DNA of 64,000 nucleotides from Brachycybe producta (GCA_036925085.1 JAUPFP010000071.1:477501-541500), one strand, 5' to 3'. Shown: positions 24,514-37,565, numbered from the stretch's first letter. The notes: generated from the letters alone by a model not told the origin. Numbers and translations are program-made.

Positions 24514-26611
24514 ACAATATATATATACAGTACACACGTTCGTAGAAAAAGAAAAGCACTTTCTAGCAAATGTCACTACCAAAAGACACTTTTTTTCAAG
24601 ATCAACTCTTATTTTTCATTCACTCATGCATGGTGCTTTTTTATGACACACACAAACACAGACTGACACATTCAAAACAGTCCAACATACGAAAACATTA
24701 AAAAAAGATGACCCAAACAAAATGTCAACTTCCGGAATTTGTTCTTTTTGTTACCCACTGACCACTTTCGCTTAAAAATAAATAAAGAGAAAATGAAATC
24801 TTTTACACCCTTTACTTTTCATACACACACACACAAATGTAAGTGAAGATGAAAAAAGTGACATTCTTTTCATTTTTTTTTTATTCTGCAAACTATAAAG
24901 TACACAATTCTAAAATCTACTTTCGAACTAGTAGAAAATCCAATCGAAAAGAAGATCCACTCTACAAATAAAGTAAAATATAAAGCAAACAAACAGAATT
25001 TTTTTCAATCGAATTGAATGCACCAAAAGCAGCAGCAAATATAGATAGACAAACAAATATGGACGTCTATCCAAAAACCAAAAATTCAACAATTTTCTTT
25101 GTCATTTCAGAATCAGAATTAATAACAAAATATTCTTGAAAATGTAGATAGACCCTTTGGAAAAACAACAGAAGTCTGCATGTGGCCTAAAGGAATAATA
25201 ATCAAACTGGGCCAATTTTAATGCCAATGCTAAAAGCCGACAAAAATGATGGAAAGTAGTTTCTCAGTGGAACCAAACATGACGTTACTTGGCTTAATTC
25301 CTTTAATGATGAATCGATGATTTTAAGCACTTGTAACCCCTATCATATATTCTTAAAAGTAAATCTTACCAGAAATGATTTCTCGAACAGCTCTAAGAAG
25401 AAAAAATTCAGATAGAAAACACTGACTACTTTTTTTTTCAGTATTCTCATAATTTTATAAGCAAGCAAATTATATTTTGTCAGCATGATAGTTATACTTT
25501 GTGCTTATTATTAAGTTGCAAGCAACTATTTACTGTATATATTTGTAAAGGCTGAATTATTAGTTAGGGACAAGATGAAATACTTGTGCTGAAGCAGAAG
25601 TATGTTCAAGCTGCACCTTATCTCCAACATGCTGCTCGAGTAGTTGACGAATTTCATCATCATCTCACTTATTCATACATTGCCGAGTTTTAGAATGTTC
25701 CTTAAGCAAAAGCTAAGCTTAAAGAAAGTTAAACTCACAACCGTTCCTCAAACTTACTATGGAGAACCAGATCTATCTTGCATCAATGTTTTAAGCTTAG
25801 CTTTATTTGAAGTATCATTTTAGAATAAGCACGAGAGTATCTCTCGAAGAAAATTTCTGCTTCCACTCATACAATCCTCATTGTCAATCCACTAGTAAAT
25901 TCAACTTAAAAACTGAAAATTAAATGCGATAGTTAATACAGTCGCATTGCATTAACCACTGCATGTCATTACGTGTTTGTAAAATTAACAAACAATTTTG
26001 GAATGCTTGTAATTAAGTTAAATTAGTTTAACCAAAGTTTTGAAATTGAGTTGAGACCGACATGAAACTCATCTAATTATCACGTGGAAACTAGACAAAA
26101 ACTAAAGTTACGAGATACAGATACCAATGGTCAGTAAGTTTAGATAAAAAAAAATCCAGGAAATGTCTCCTGAGATCCCAAACTTATAAAAAAGGGCAAA
26201 AGCAATAAAGTATTAAAATCCCCAAAAGACCTAAAAAAATCCACTCGAGCAACAACAGATTAACTATTGGAGAACAAGTTTAGTACTTTTTTTTTTCTTA
26301 AATAACTGAAAAACAAGTAAACAATTTTCCATCCATCCTATTGGACGATATGAACATCAGTACTAACTTAGAAACAACTTTCAAGTAACAAGACGAAAAT
26401 CAAACACACAAAAAGATGAGGTTTCATAACAACGGTACATATAATACACATTACATTACATGCACAACTGATAATGTCTTTAAGAAATCATTTCCAAAAG
26501 TATGAAAAGTGAGTGAATGAGACTTGAAGAATCTCTCTGAGCTTTGAAAACTATTGATTGAGGAAGTACAACAGTGATGGCTGATGACATGCATTGTGGA
26601 GTCCGACTCGG

Positions 26612-26659
26612 ACATGGTTTCTTATCATACACATCACAGATGTATGCCAGAAACCATGT
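26612..26659. repeat. 48-bp imperfect hairpin
   Basis: ACATGGTTTCTTATCATACA is mirrored by TGTATGCCAGAAACCATGT with two to three mismatches and a 9-nt loop. Confidence 0.7.
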
Positions 26660-27785
26660 TGCATTCAACTAGGAAGTACAACACACAAACTATTCTATAT
26701 TCTATTTCCTTTAAGTCTTATGTATGTGTGTGAGTGTGCAGTGAACATCCAACTCCATACAAAACTGCCTTCAATCTTCTTCAAAGTGGACAGCTAAGGC
26801 CAAATAGTTCAAACCGAGTATAGACAATAAATGGATCTTTGTCCACTTGGTTGTATATGTGTGCGTGTCTGTTTGTCCGTGGTCTGTTTGTTTCTAAATT
26901 TCAAATAACAAGTGGGTACACTTTGTAGACAACGGCCTCTACTACTACATCATCATCATCATCATCATCGTGATTTCTAAAGCTCAACTTTGTATAGTAG
27001 AATTGCATCCCTATCTGCTATAAAGCAGCATGCAATGTTAGGAGAATTATTATGTGCACTGACAACTATAGTTATTACTTTAATTAAAATGCAAGTACAC
27101 ATTATAAAAATGGTTTTTTTTTAAATGTCATTCTCATATTAAGCAATGTAAGTTGAGAAAAAATAAGAACATTTTTATTTTAAGAAATTCAAACACGGAT
27201 ACGGAACTTATCATAAAAGCCGAGCACATTCCATTGAAATTTATAGTGCTCAAAATAAAGAGAAGAGAAAAGTGACTATCTACATAAAGACACTGCTACA
27301 CATGTATTTATTCGGCCATACTTCCTTCCACAACCAAATTCAAAACTATTTTTTTTCAAGAAAAAACCGTTAAAATAAATATATCCAAGAAAAAAAAGGC
27401 GAAAGCAACAGCTTGAACCATGACAGAGAGCAAATCATTCCCAGAAGATACAAGAGTTGAATTCAAATAGTAGCAAGAAAAAAGGGAATATACAAGTAAA
27501 TGTGAATAATGTACAACTTGAAATTCAGTAGATAACCAACCGCATTAGCTGTCGAACTTTTGTTACCGGTATAGGCTGATGCCTCTAAAATCTGTAACTG
27601 TAAATAAAATAACGGCAGCACAAAACGAAAATAGTAACAACACATTGTTACATAATGGCTGAAACTGTAGCAATATAGTCAACATATTTGTAAAAACAAG
27701 AACAAAACCAGAACTCTGGATTATTTAGCATTTTTTAATTAATCTTAATAAAAACTAAAAGTGTCCATTTATAATTAACTAGAAC

Positions 27786-27850
27786 AGGCCTGCACAACAT
27801 ACGACTCCGCACGCTCCGGAACGCATTTTGGAAATAACTGTATTATTTTA
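27786..27850 (+). mobile_element. Possible hAT-type element end
   Basis: CAGGCCTGCACAACATACGA followed by CTCCGCACGCTCCGG resembles the CAGG-TGCACAACATACGGCCC end seen in many hAT non-autonomous elements. I could not find the matching opposite end; it may lie near 28300 where GC also rises. Confidence 0.3.
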
Positions 27851-30800
27851 TTTTTAATTTTTAAAATTGTAAGTGCCTGTATCTTAAAGATGTTAAAGTT
27901 GTTAAAAAGTTTAAGTACTCTTTTACTGGCATAAATTACTTGTTTCGGTATTTGGACAAATCCATGGGCGGCCCCAAAGAAGCCAAATTTCTTATATTAA
28001 AATAAAATAAAATGTGTGAGCCACTTGTTCTTCATAGTATTAAAAGTGTTAATTTTTATGGCTTGCTTTTCGCTTGCCGGAATTTAAAAACATGTTTCGC
28101 TCGTTGCGTTCGCCGCATTAGAAAGATATACATTGCACTGAATATATCAGTGTTTCTTCGGGAAGAAAAAGACAATTATTTGGTCGGAATCCTATTAAAG
28201 CCGAGACATAACATAACTTCTAAGAATAAGATTTTTTTTCTTCTAACAAATGCAGTCATTTTCAAATTAAGCCATCGTCACTCGCCTGGGTAGCCCCTAT
28301 AAAATAAAAATAGGTTAATTATTTACGTTTAATTAATTACCTCTTAATAACGTATCACCCCCTCTGGATGTTTTAGGTACAGTAATATTGGCAAGCACCA
28401 TCAACTAAACTAGACTATAAATCAGAGAAATATATTTCCATATTGCTGCCTATAAAAATAAACTTTAATAACTCAAGCTATTTAGGTTTTACAGGCAGTC
28501 AAAAAATGGTGAAAAATTGTTCAATTTGACCTTTTTCAAATTGGTTATAAAAGTTTATTTTTAATAGGTACACACACACACACACATAAAAATAAAGTAC
28601 CTGATTCATTTACTGTTCAAAGTTTCTAAATAACTTAAATTATTACTAGAGATAATTTTAGAAGCTTTTAGGAACTTGTATTTCTAAATTTCAGAAGAAG
28701 AAAAAAAAAAACTTAATTCCATTTCAGAAAATGTTTCGCAATTCGCATTAGTTTACTATTGGCTATCGTCACTAACGTAGAATTTGTGTCCCTTGATAAA
28801 TAGTATTAAATACCCCTTTCAATACATTCGGCGACTGTCAGAAAATAATAAATACGTATATATTTTTTTTAAATAAAGCGAATTTAGCTGTTATTTTGGT
28901 TTTTTTCTCCTTATTTTTACTTGTAAGAAGATAAAAAAAATATGAATGAGAGAGGTTTTTCAGGACAGTTCACCACCTTAAACTTCTTGAGCACAACACC
29001 AACTGTATATTATGAAACGAAAATCCAGTTCTATATATATAAACACATACATACAACTGTATATAAAATAAGTGTACCCAATAGAGACTTGCAAGACTTT
29101 CGGAAGTTGAGTAGTAAATCCTCATCACTCGCTTCATTGCAAATTGCCACATCGGTCAACAACTTTTTCCGTTACACAACCAAATATATCAAACCTTCAG
29201 ACTATACACAATCATTACTACGAACAAAAATAAATGAAAAGTATTCCAAGAGAAATGTGCAGATTACAGGGTGTTTTGCATTGTGTTTGTCAGGAAAAAA
29301 AACTGTCAACTGTCTACTAAGCACAGCATGCATTCAGATTTGTTACCACAACTGTTGATCAGATAGATATGTCATTCAAACGCTGTAACTGACTAAAAAA
29401 AATATTACTTCATTGTAATCCATCTTAAACACAAACAAAAGGCGACGATTCTAACAAGGTGTCAGAAATCTCTCAAAGTAACCTCATGATGAAAGTATCT
29501 TATAACATCTTCAGAAATAACAGATAAAAGATTGTAAACACAGAAGATAAAACCAAGTTAGAAAAACAATAACAGAGAATAAAAAGCGTCTAAAATCCAC
29601 TTAGAAAACTGACCACAAGGCAACTTAACTTAGAATCTCTCAAAAGAAAACCATGGCAACCAAAAAAATAAAAGAATGGTCTGCAACTAATTTAAGGCAC
29701 TAAACCAACTGATTAAATTTGTTTTTTGAAAGTTTTTTCTTAAAATCTGACATGTCATCTACACAATAAAAAATTACATATTTTTTTCATTGAAAAAACA
29801 AGTAGCCTATGTTACTGAAATTAATCAAGTATAGACAAAGTCACACTCAATAGGCCTATATAATATATTAAGAGAAACAGTTGTAATAAAGTGCATTTTC
29901 TTACCCAGATGCAATGGTGCAACTCATAATGCAATGAAAATCAAAGAGAGAAAAGAGAAGAAGAAAAAAAAAAATCAAAGAACAACCTGATACAAAAACA
30001 TCACAAGTTCACAACCACGAAATTGACATTGTGATACAATATATAAGAAATCAAATACAAACAACGGAAACAAAAACTTCAACAAAAAAAGCTACTTTTG
30101 TATGGTGTAAAAGGACAGGTTTGTAAGAAAAAAGGGTGAATATTTGTCAAGGTAGGAGATAAAAAAAAAAGAAATGTATCCCTTTCTCAAATAAATGTAA
30201 GTGTAGTAAGTTTGGTGTAAAATTGAATACGCAAGATGGAATTCGGTGGTGACAGAATCGAACACACATCCCACAAGAGACAGAAAGATAGAAGAAAAGA
30301 AGAAAAAAACCTTTCAGGAATCAAACAAAACTCAAAATTGAAATTGGTTTACTTGGACCAGTAAAAAGAGAAAGAAAGTAAACACATATCCATCCCTACT
30401 GCAATATCCCTTACAGTCAAATCAAAAACACATACTTGATATGTAGATATCAAAAACACTAGATAAAAAACAAATTACTGAAAATCTACACCGTCTAAAA
30501 TCATTTAGCACTGTTGAGCAACAACAACAGTCAATAATAATATCAAAATAAACAACCCAATATGGGTTTTCAGCAATATATATTGAAAACGAACACGAGT
30601 GCCCTGTGGTTGTTATGTCAGAAAGTGAAATTTCAGAAATACGTGTTTGTGAAACGATCCTCAGTCTCCATTCTTAGTCACTTCATTTCGACGGAGAATT
30701 AAAATAAAGATTTCAACATAATTTATTAAATCTGGGTATTACATTGGGGGTATTCTTTACTGTTAGTAGCCGCTAGCCTCCAAGCTAAGGTTGTAAGAAT

Positions 30801-31158
30801 TCTTATATATAGGTTCTTGAATCGAAGGAGAAAAAGCTGTGCAATCTCCAGCAATGAGACTAAGCGGTTCGTAATCAAAATATGTTCCTTACATTTTTTT
30901 TAAAAACAGTCTATTGGTTTCATATAGAAATTAATAATCAATTTTCCGAATTTTCCAAAAGACTATTCATGGGTCATTATGGGATCATGACCTTCTTGCA
31001 AAATAAAAAGTAATTTCCATTTTTTGGGGCTTTGAAATTGGCGATAAGCCTCTAAATAACGAAAAATCGATGCTGCCATTTATTTATCACTAACATGCTA
31101 ATAATTTGCTATATTTGCTGATATAATCGCTAGCAAGCTAAGTGACCTATTTTGAATG

Positions 31159-31164
31159 TTTATT
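31159..31164 (-). promoter_or_regulatory. Candidate XRCC1 polyadenylation signal (AATAAA)
   Basis: The first exact AATAAA I find on the minus strand after the XRCC1 stop begins about 300 nt downstream. Such a 3' UTR length is ordinary, but the motif is frequent by chance in sequence this AT-rich, and alternative or later sites are possible. Confidence 0.35.
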
Positions 31165-31461
31165 AAATTTGTAATGAGTAATTAAATTTCATTTTGATTT
31201 TTTTTAAAAAACTGTCCGTGATCCTAAATTTAATAATTATTTCTTTAACTTTCTCGAACTTTTCAGATTAATACAAAAATTCAAGACTAAAACGAAAGTT
31301 TTTTCTTCTTTCCTTCGTTTAGTTTTTTTCTTCTTTCAATTATTATACCAATTTCTTATTTGTAAAAAAAATACTTAAAACAAGAAGTGAATTGTCAAAA
31401 GTTGTATTTTTCTTTTCATAGTTCTTACCTTTTAAAGTTGCAATGAGTGAAGCTACAGTTA

Positions 31462-31578
31462 TCACATGTCACTGGGCACAACGATATACGGTTGATAAGG
31501 AACAAGACGTCGTTGAGTGGCACACGCGAGCAACCAACGAGGTTTTGCAAAAATCAAACTCCCGTTAGTGGCAAGAGC
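31462..31578 (-). CDS. XRCC1: XRCC1, terminal coding exon with stop codon
   Basis: This terminal exon holds 38 codons and a TGA stop. Its acceptor is TTTTTCCTAG, phase 0. The peptide begins ALATNGSLIFAKPRWLLACA and continues TQRRLVPYQPYIVVPSDM before the stop. Human XRCC1 ends ALMDNPSLAFVRPRWIYSCNEKQKLLPHQLYGVVPQA. The PRW tryptophan is the conserved BRCT helix-3 residue, and the tail L-x-P-(Y/H)-Q-x-Y-x-V-V-P matches. Position of the exon junction (F-D-E before A-L-A) agrees with the human protein alignment. Together the four complete exons give a full BRCT II domain, so the gene end looks intact rather than a pseudogene: no stops, no frameshift, all splice sites canonical. Confidence 0.93.
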   Translation of the reverse strand, partial: ALATNGSLIFAKPRWLLACATQRRLVPYQPYIVVPSDM

Positions 31579-31761
31579 CTAGGAAAAATTTATAGAAGGT
31601 ATATTACATATATAATTATAATATACAAGCAATGGGGATGAGCATCATCATTATAATCATCTTCAGGAACCGAATGTGATCCAATTTGGAAGAAAAGAAA
31701 AGAAGAAGAACAACAACAACACATGTGTTTTTTTTTGTGAAGTAATAGCAGCAAATACTAT

Positions 31762-31796
31762 TAGTAGTAGCGGTAGTAGTAGTAGTAGTAGTAGTA
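31762..31796. repeat. (GTA/TAG)n trinucleotide repeat
   Basis: TTAGTAGTAGCGGTAGTAGT and further TAG units in the last XRCC1 intron. Confidence 0.9.
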
Positions 31797-32116
31797 TACC
31801 TACAGCTAGCTATTAAAAGTATAGAAGAGGAATTGCACAGCAAAAGCAGTTAGTTTTGTGCATTGTGAAACAAGATCTAGTAGAGAGAGGCGCATGCGTT
31901 TCAACATCCAATCCTCTTTAAACAAACCAGAAGCGACCAAATCGATTCACATACAACATAACATTTATAAATATCATAGTTTCAGTATAGGAGATCCAAC
32001 ATTTTAAATATATGATGGATGAATTTTGGAGGTGTTATTCGTCAGCTTAAAATTATTGAACTAATCAGCTGACAAATCTAGCGAGAGAGAGATAGAAAGG
32101 AAGATAGAGAGAAAGG

Positions 32117-32120
<4 letters not shown>

Positions 32121-32174
<54 letters not shown>
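32121..32174. repeat. (GA)n microsatellite
   Basis: About 54 bp of GA following a degenerate purine-rich lead-in (32080-32120). Confidence 0.97.
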
Positions 32175-32177
<3 letters not shown>

Positions 32178-32710
32178 CGCATCTTACATCTTGAATTTCG
32201 AATCTGTGTCGTTATAATCTCATCTCAATTATAATTTAAATGAATTTCAATCAAATTGACTGAAAAATTAAGCATAGCCATTATTTATTCATTGCATGCA
32301 TATTTTTTAATAATTATGCTGCAAATAACATTAACTCAAACATGATTATTTAATTATATTCTAACAATGTTATTACTACAAATAACACAGACAATGGTTT
32401 TAACTTCATCAAATATTAATTTTTAATGGCTTGTACGAGACGAAAAGAATAGAAAAACTAACAAATATTACTCCTAAAACAAATTACCGACAACATCGAT
32501 AATTTAGCAGAGCAAGCAAGGATGTTTAGGTTGTAAAAAAAACCATACGTTTTATTGTCACTAAATATTTCGTTAAAAACGGCAAAATAGGTTTCAAATT
32601 TCATGAAAATTTTTCGTTTTTAGTCCCATGGTTGAAAAAAGTAGCTAAAGATTTTTATAATATGATAAATCCCATTTCCTAACATTCAAATACGCTTAAA
32701 TATATAATAA

Positions 32711-33270
32711 CTAGTGGGGTAACCCGTCATAAATGACGGGAGCCAAATTCACAGGCAATTGTGCCCAGCATTAGAATTTCTTTTCCTCCACCCTTTTGTG
32801 ACGACAGACCAAGTAACAAACCCAATTAGAAATTGATGACGTTCATAAAAGGGCAGAGCAAAAGAAATTCTAATGCTGGGCACAATTGCCTGTGATAAAT
32901 TCTAGTTTAATTTTGCTACTATTATCCCCTCCACTTTTTTATATTTGAAAGAGAAAATTAGTTTTTCATTTTCGCTGGTGTGCGCACGCGCGTCGTTTGT
33001 TCCTTTTTTACTCCTTTCATTTCAATTTCAGTCACCCCATCCCACATTTTCCCCATCCACGTTTCTCTATCTCCCCCTCTACACTTTCCAACCTTTCCCC
33101 CCTCTCCAATTTAATATCATGGGGTTCTTGGATGGGAAGAGTGCAACATATAGTTGACCTTGAGAAAAAAAGCGGTTCATTTATTCATTTAAATTTATAT
33201 AAATTCCGACGTGCTTCAAGGTTTGTACAGCGGTAAACACACATACACAGACCTGGCTTAATATATAATA
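32711..33270 (-). mobile_element. Helitron-like element, copy E (long form), in the XRCC1 last intron
   Basis: The minus-strand 3' end at 32711 is CTAG followed by TTATTA, preceded by the terminal hairpin. The palindrome occupies 32750-32894. Then come AAAATTAGTTTTTCATTTTC, the pyrimidine-rich segment, TCCAATTTAATATCATGGGG, the TTTATATAAATTCCGACGTG box and ACACAGACCTGGCTTAATAT. It is intact end to end and lies in the same transcriptional orientation as XRCC1. Confidence 0.85.
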
Positions 33271-34956
33271 AAATGATGATGATGATGATGATGATTGTTC
33301 TGCCATCACTCAAAAAAATAGAACGTTAATTTCATTTAGCACATTTTTTTATCCAAAAAACAAACCTTATTTTTTTTAAAAAAAAAAGGTAAAATTGTAA
33401 CATTGTTTTTTTTTTTTGTGCCGTTTCTTTGGAAAAACCAACCAAACAAACAATTGAAATACTATTTAAAACCAGTGAATATGTTACAAAATATTTAATT
33501 ATGTTGCAACGTCTAACATAAAGTCTTAAGTCTAAGGTCTAAGTCTTAACATAAGGAAATCAGTATGTTGCTGTATGTTACATAAAATTTTGCATACTAC
33601 CTGGAAATGGAAGGAAACATGCAGAAAACAAATCTGAGATACATTAGCTAGGCCCTATACTTTATATTTATCTAAGAATGCTTGCTCTAATAGTCAGTTA
33701 TTCCATAAAATTACTAGACAACGTGTAAAACAATTAATTTGTTAGTTTTGCAATTGGTAGTTTTCAGGCAATGTGCAGAATTTCTATATCACTTATTACC
33801 AGAGAAGAAGAAATATATTCTGTACAATCAATACGCCATATGTATTACCATTAAATAGATAGTAAATTAATTCTTTTTATGCAATGTGCAGAATTCCCAT
33901 AAAAACAAATCAATCTAGATAATCTTAAGTTTCAATATAGATTATCTTGTTTTAGTGATTATTAGCAGACTGTAGGTGTGCTGGATTATTGCAGGTGTAC
34001 TGATGAGTTGAACTGAATTGAACAATTGCGCAGATTTGCTCTCAAACTTGTGGTTAAACACCATTTGTCTAGTGAAATAAAGCACAATGACTGATTTCCA
34101 ACTTTGACAGTAACATAAAAACAGCAGCAGCAGCAGCATCAATTGCAGAAGCCCCTTTGATGGGCAAAAAAAAATGCGTCAGTCGTCAAATTAATTGAGG
34201 TATAGAGCAAAAGATTGGATTGCATATGCTAATTAAGTGGGCCAAATGGAATACATAATATTCGGTAGATTACAGTGAAAAAGCAGTTGCAGGAGGAACA
34301 GAACAGATGCACATATTATATACAATGAAAGCAAGCACACGAGAAGACCCAGAAAACAAATGAATACCATGAGAGTAATTTACGCATTATCGAGTGAACT
34401 TAATATAAACGGCATTAAATTGAAGTTAACCATGCAAAAGAGAAGAGGGCAAAAGTCACACAATAAACCGCGCGATTCATGAGTTAGTTTCATCCAGTGC
34501 ACTTACTCCACGTACACTGCACACTCACAAAGTGTGCATACACATGTTATGTGTGTTTACATCGCAACTCTCACTCTATCTCACACACACACACACACAC
34601 GCACACTTCACTGAATATATAGGGTTTTTTTATTATGAAATATGAATTCTAATATATTCATTTCGGAAATAAAACATCCTCTATCCCGCTGTTCGCAAGC
34701 ATGAGGGCATGTTAAATTTAAATGCAAAACATATATGTATAAATAACGCCTATAAACCAGTAAACATCTTTATGAGATCTTAAAACATATTCAATTTCAC
34801 CAAATTTGGTGGAATAGAAATCTTACGAGAAAATAAATCTAATAAAGCAAATATTTCTTATTATAATTTACTTTTAAAGTGTATACTACATAGTTACTGT
34901 TCTCACAAAAACTGAATTGAAAACTTGAGTAATCTAAACATGTTAAGCTTTCTTAC

Positions 34957-35032
34957 CTCATCGAAATTGTCGTCCCAATCAGATTTCGTGACTACATAAG
35001 TAACACATTCATTCATGTATTCTTCAAGACGA
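34957..35032 (-). CDS. XRCC1: XRCC1, central exon of the C-terminal BRCT domain
   Basis: This is a 76-bp exon, too short for a simple ORF scan. Its acceptor is TTGTATTTCAG and its donor GTAAGA. The first base completes the glycine codon of the exon at 47343, then 25 codons read RLEEYMNECVTYVVTKSD followed by WDDNFDE, ending in phase 0. Human XRCC1 has ELEDYMSDRVQFVITAQEWDPSFEE at the same point, with the conserved EYM/DYM, the V-x-F/Y-V-(V/I)-T strand and the WD. This is the middle of the BRCT fold. The intron upstream is the largest in the window (12.3 kb). Confidence 0.95.
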
Positions 35033-35535
35033 CTGAAATACAACAAAAATAAATATCAAATTAGAATTATGATAGTTTATTATAAATACATTTGCAAGTA
35101 ATTAACAAAAAAAAAATTTCATGATGAAAAATAGCAAACGTGTGTTAACAAACTTTGATTTTGTTCGTAAATCTCAATTAGAACCGAAAATCATTTATGT
35201 TCACTTTTTATATGTATACAATTTCTATCGGGCTAACTGAAATAACCTAAGCTAAGAAAATAAATTGTTGCACAGGTAAAAATGAGATTGCTGAGTGTGA
35301 CAAAATGCTTTCAAAGCTTCGTTGGGACTGAAAGGAGGGCTGATTTTAATCTAAACATTTTGAAGCGGGTGATATAAGGCTCCTATCCTTAACCAACTTC
35401 AAGTAAAATGTGCAAGTTTCATTATATTTGGAAATGGGCGACCAGCTAACATAATTAGAGATTTTTACACGAACAGATTCATATTAAAAGTAGTCCTACT
35501 AGTTAATGTATTTATTCCTAGGATGGTAAGAAAAT

Positions 35536-35700
35536 GAGACTTGTTACACAGCACTACTTATTCCGATAGAATTTTCGATATATTTTTCGATTATTTTTAA
35601 TTTTTTTGTGAGAGAGAACCCATATGCATTAGATGTGGAGCCTGCATCGGACAGATATCGACACTTCTATCAAGATAAGTAGTGCTGTGTAATAAGCCTC
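35536..35700. mobile_element. MITE with ~27-bp terminal inverted repeats
   Basis: GAGACTTGTTACACAGCACT then ACTTAT at the left, and the reverse complement of the right end reads GAGGCTTATTACACAGCACT then ACTTAT: two mismatches in 26. Total 165 bp, non-coding, in the 12.3-kb XRCC1 intron. Confidence 0.85.
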
Positions 35701-36581
35701 AATGGAACTCTCTTGCAGATGATTTTATGCATGAGAATAAACTTTTATTAAAAAATTCTTAACTTTTTGACAATGCACTAGTTCAGCTACAGCTTGCAAT
35801 TGGACTTTTGTGCCTCTGCCACAGGCCTTCTCCGATGCTTACAGAGTTACTTATCAAATTAACATTAAAATATGAGGACATGCGTTTCACACATGACTGT
35901 GATGCAATTCCAATTTATATTAAGGCCATTTATTTCAAGAAACTTTTAATGTTTATAAAAGTAATTTGCAGAAAATAAACCTATAATTAGTTTGTGCTTC
36001 TTCGATTTTATTACTAACTACTTTCAAACACAAACACCACTGCATAAAACCATTATAAGAAAAAAACACAAGAGCATTTACAGTACAAAAAAAACTTCAG
36101 ATTCGAATCAAATGTTGGTATCAAATGTTGGTGTCAAAGGAAAATTGGAGACATTCATTTTCATCTACGCCCTGACAATCCTCCTAATAAACAATCTTCC
36201 AGAATGTGTAGTGTAAGTTCCTTCCATTCTATCTCTATCTTCTCTGTCTCTAGTAGTCTACTAGTCTATCTAGTATCTTTAATCACCTTGTGTTCGAACC
36301 AAACACAATTAGCCTTCTAAAGCATTAAAAGAAGGCACACACACAAGTATATCTCTGAATTAAGAATTCAATTAGAGAAAGCCATAACAAGAATACAAGC
36401 GTATATACAGTATATATAGCACAAGAAAAGCACGAACAGCAGCTGTGTATATGTGACATATGTGTGTGCGTGTGAATCACATTTGACGACACAAACCCTC
36501 GGTATATACAATATAACATACGAGACCCAGTAGACTCTCAGTCTCAAAGTCACCCTCCACTTTTGTATCATCAGTCTTACA

Positions 36582-36584
<3 letters not shown>

Positions 36585-36626
<42 letters not shown>
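36585..36626. repeat. (GA)n microsatellite
   Basis: About 42 bp of GA/AG. Confidence 0.97.
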
Positions 36627-36627
<1 letters not shown>

Positions 36628-36933
36628 ACAGATAAGTGTGTATGTATACCACCAAAAGACAACTCATGAATCTCACTTTTCCATTTCTCATTCACTTTTT
36701 TTTCCTTTTTTTTTTTGGTTTCTCTCCCAGAACCTTTTATCTGTGCCAACATCATTAAATAAGAATATCTATTCTTTTTTTTTAAGTCGAACAATTGCTT
36801 GTTCAATTTCGGCGTCAACCAAAGAAGAACTTCAAGAAAACAAATAAATTTTAATAAGCTCAGAATAGACAACTTGAACTTGCCACTGTCATATTTCAGG
36901 TGGTGTACTTTTGTAAGTAAATCTTCTAAGGCC

Positions 36934-37211
36934 ACAGTGGATGGTTTCGAAACATATCTTGGTCACGGCACAGTATTTTTGTTGCCATGAGAAATCGCGG
37001 CACACTTAGCAAAACTCACGGCGCGCTAGTATGCAACAGTACACCCTTTGAAAGCAATTGGTTTTAATGCGTATTTGTAATAAGAAAGGTTTGTTTATTT
37101 TAAATTTTTCAATAGTTCAAATTTAATTGTTAAATAATAAATTCTACTAACACATTCAATATGGCGGCACACTTAGCAAAATCTCATGATACACCCTTTG
37201 GGAATCACCAT
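36934..37211. mobile_element. hAT-like MITE (GTGTGCCGC family), copy 3, with target duplication
   Basis: Flanked by TCTAAGGCC on both sides (36925-36933 and 37212-37220), consistent with the 8-bp duplication of hAT elements plus one chance base. Left ACAGTGGATGGTTTC and the reversed right end ATGGTGATTCCC form weak termini. Inside, CGCGGCACACTTAGCAAAAC and GGCGGCACACTTAGCAAAAT repeat the family core. 278 bp. Confidence 0.75.
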
Positions 37212-37409
37212 TCTAAGGCCTGGATCCTATGTGTGTAAAAACAATCATAAAATTGAAATAAATGTTTAACTAAAAAGTCGAAATAGAATTTCAGTTATAT
37301 TTCTGTAATCCTTCGCATTCAAAGGTTGTCACACTTATATCGTCCTACAGTTCCAAAACATTTTTAGTACATATAATCTTGAGAAAAATAATAGGAGTAG
37401 GAGTCATTA

Positions 37410-37565
37410 AGAATAATACGTCTAATACCTTCCTATTAGCTGATAATATGTAATTACGCATGGCAACAAGAATCCATTTCACCGTTTTTTCCGTCTACTT
37501 TCAGCAAAAGAAATAAGAATGAAAATTATTCAAATTAGATAAATTCCTTTTTCAGTCGAGTTTAT
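37410..37565 (+). repeat. Dispersed repeat, copy 2 (pairs with 195-340)
   Basis: See copy 1: CCTTCCTATTAGCTGATAAT, CGTTTTTTCCGTCTACTTTC and AAATTAGATAAATTCCTTTT correspond in order to blocks at 195-340. Confidence 0.6.

Larger units (their letters stand above)
1..31158. other. Region downstream of XRCC1 with no supportable host gene
   Basis: Open frames in this stretch are short, low in complexity or fall inside repeats, and I found no exon-like block with paired splice sites and recognisable homology. It is filled with transposon remnants and microsatellites listed separately. It could be intergenic or the intron of another gene. Unlisted parts (for example 400-2700, 3500-6900, 10600-12100, 12700-15700, 17800-19300, 20000-21900, 24550-27700 and 28350-31100) are AT-rich sequence in which I see nothing specific beyond homopolymers and small palindromes. 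Confidence 0.6.
31579..34956 (-). other. XRCC1: XRCC1 last intron (3.4 kb)
   Basis: GT-AG intron between the last two coding exons. It contains a TAG/TGA trinucleotide stretch (31762-31796), a GA microsatellite (32121-32174), one complete Helitron-like copy (32711-33270) followed by a GAT-type trinucleotide repeat, and otherwise AT-rich unassigned sequence. I see no additional exon. Confidence 0.85.

Noticed and set aside
28942..29358. 138-codon plus-strand frame
   Set aside because: No recognisable domain, no splice context, and the composition fits a chance frame in AT-rich DNA.
31426..31431. Donor-like GTAAGA on the minus strand just after the XRCC1 stop
   Set aside because: A further splice in the 3' UTR is possible but there is no acceptor evidence; the coding end does not depend on it.
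36477..36935. 152-codon minus-strand frame
   Set aside because: It runs through a GA microsatellite (SLSLSLS) and reads into the hAT-like MITE; no homology.
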